Part shown: positions 63,816-64,000 of the stretch, piece after piece
Layout: the number at the start of each line of letters is the position of its first letter
Numbering within the stretch: the stretch's first letter is position 1
Assembly (NCBI RefSeq): GCF_900156685.1
Contig: NZ_FTOJ01000005.1
Span: 211,437-275,436 of the forward strand
DNA: 64,000 bases
From: Chryseobacterium piscicola
GTDB taxonomy: Bacteria; Bacteroidota; Bacteroidia; Flavobacteriales; Weeksellaceae
Direction of reading: 5' to 3'
Notes under the pieces: generated by a model
What the model was told of the DNA's origin: nothing
Databases searched by the model: none
Seen by the model: the letters and a program-made list of their open reading frames with translations, nothing else
Position numbers and translations under genes: made by a program

Positions 63816-63881
63816 CTCCGTTTATTTTAATCAAAAATAGGTAAAAAATTTCAATATTTCGGGAGGGAATTTGTATATTTA

Positions 63882-64000
63882 ATGATGCAACACATCACTG
63901 GGATCGCCCGCAATCAAATGGTTTTTACGAGTTTAGAAGATTCGATTTTTGAAGATAATCCGGTTCGCTTTATTGATGCTTTTGTGGAGAATATCGATTT
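63882..64000 (+). CDS. IS1182-like transposase, 5' part (runs off the window)
   Basis: Open from ATG at 63882 (a second ATG at 63885) to the window end; about 39 residues are visible: ITGIARNQMVFTSLED, then FEDNPVRFIDAFVENIDF. This is the conserved N-terminus of IS1182-type transposases (RNQ...SLED...NPVRFIDAFV). The gene is intact as far as seen; its catalytic domain lies beyond the window. The element starts at the GTCAG end at 63798. Confidence 0.8.
   Translation, partial: MMQHITGIARNQMVFTSLEDSIFEDNPVRFIDAFVENID

Overview
The window looks like the chromosome of a Chryseobacterium-type flavobacterium (Bacteroidota, Weeksellaceae). The DNA is AT-rich. It encodes a type IX secretion sorting domain, three DUF5686 outer-membrane proteins, a TonB-type barrel and lipoproteins with flavobacterial lipoboxes. 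Promoters fit the Bacteroidota consensus TTTG-N17..19-TAnnTTTG instead of a -35/-10 pair, and the DnaG primase lacks zinc-finger cysteines as flavobacterial primases do. The genus call is inference; the phylum is secure.

Layout. 1-6000: a 5'-cut calcineurin-type phosphoesterase, an SDR reductase, prmA and small secreted or hypothetical genes. 6000-8640: a large T9SS-secreted adhesin-like protein. 8900-11615: aminotransferase, lipoprotein, murB. 11700-17883, all minus: a CPA2 antiporter, a LytS/LytTR-type two-component pair behind alanine dehydrogenase, and tsaE. 18042-26055: dnaG, two small secreted/lipoprotein genes, clpP, tpiA, a TerB-like gene, a DoxX-type membrane protein, DUF1599 and folP. 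26155-31348: two DUF5686 paralogues. 31606-38872: a six-gene signalling operon (two hybrid kinases, two lone receiver proteins, a CheR-type methyltransferase and a CheB-type methylesterase). 38967-47982: an outer-membrane barrel, a SWIM/SNF2 helicase, a 211-bp inverted-repeat element and alaS. 48138-58465: a third DUF5686 gene, a six-copy 181-bp tandem repeat, a PhoX-like lipoprotein, a di-haem peroxidase and two unknown genes. 58517-62304: a three-subunit Tat-exported molybdenum hydroxylase (PaoABC type). 62516-64000: accessory DNA.

Two places are the most unusual. (1) At 52001-53069 six tandem 181-bp units follow a DUF5686 gene. Every junction between units carries a textbook promoter (TTTG-N19-TAAATTTG), and about 60 bp further on lies a hairpin followed by a T run. 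The array therefore reads as five or six tandem small-RNA transcription units with no coding capacity. (2) At 62984-63815 a single minus-strand membrane-protein gene ends inside a CCGCTAAC box and runs into a long imperfect palindrome, like an integron gene cassette with its attC site. It lies between two IS1182-like elements in the same orientation. Both have their ends exactly at the CCGCTAAC/GTT position of the cassette recombination site.

Most other genes are housekeeping or envelope functions typical of the group. No tRNA, rRNA or CRISPR array was recognised.
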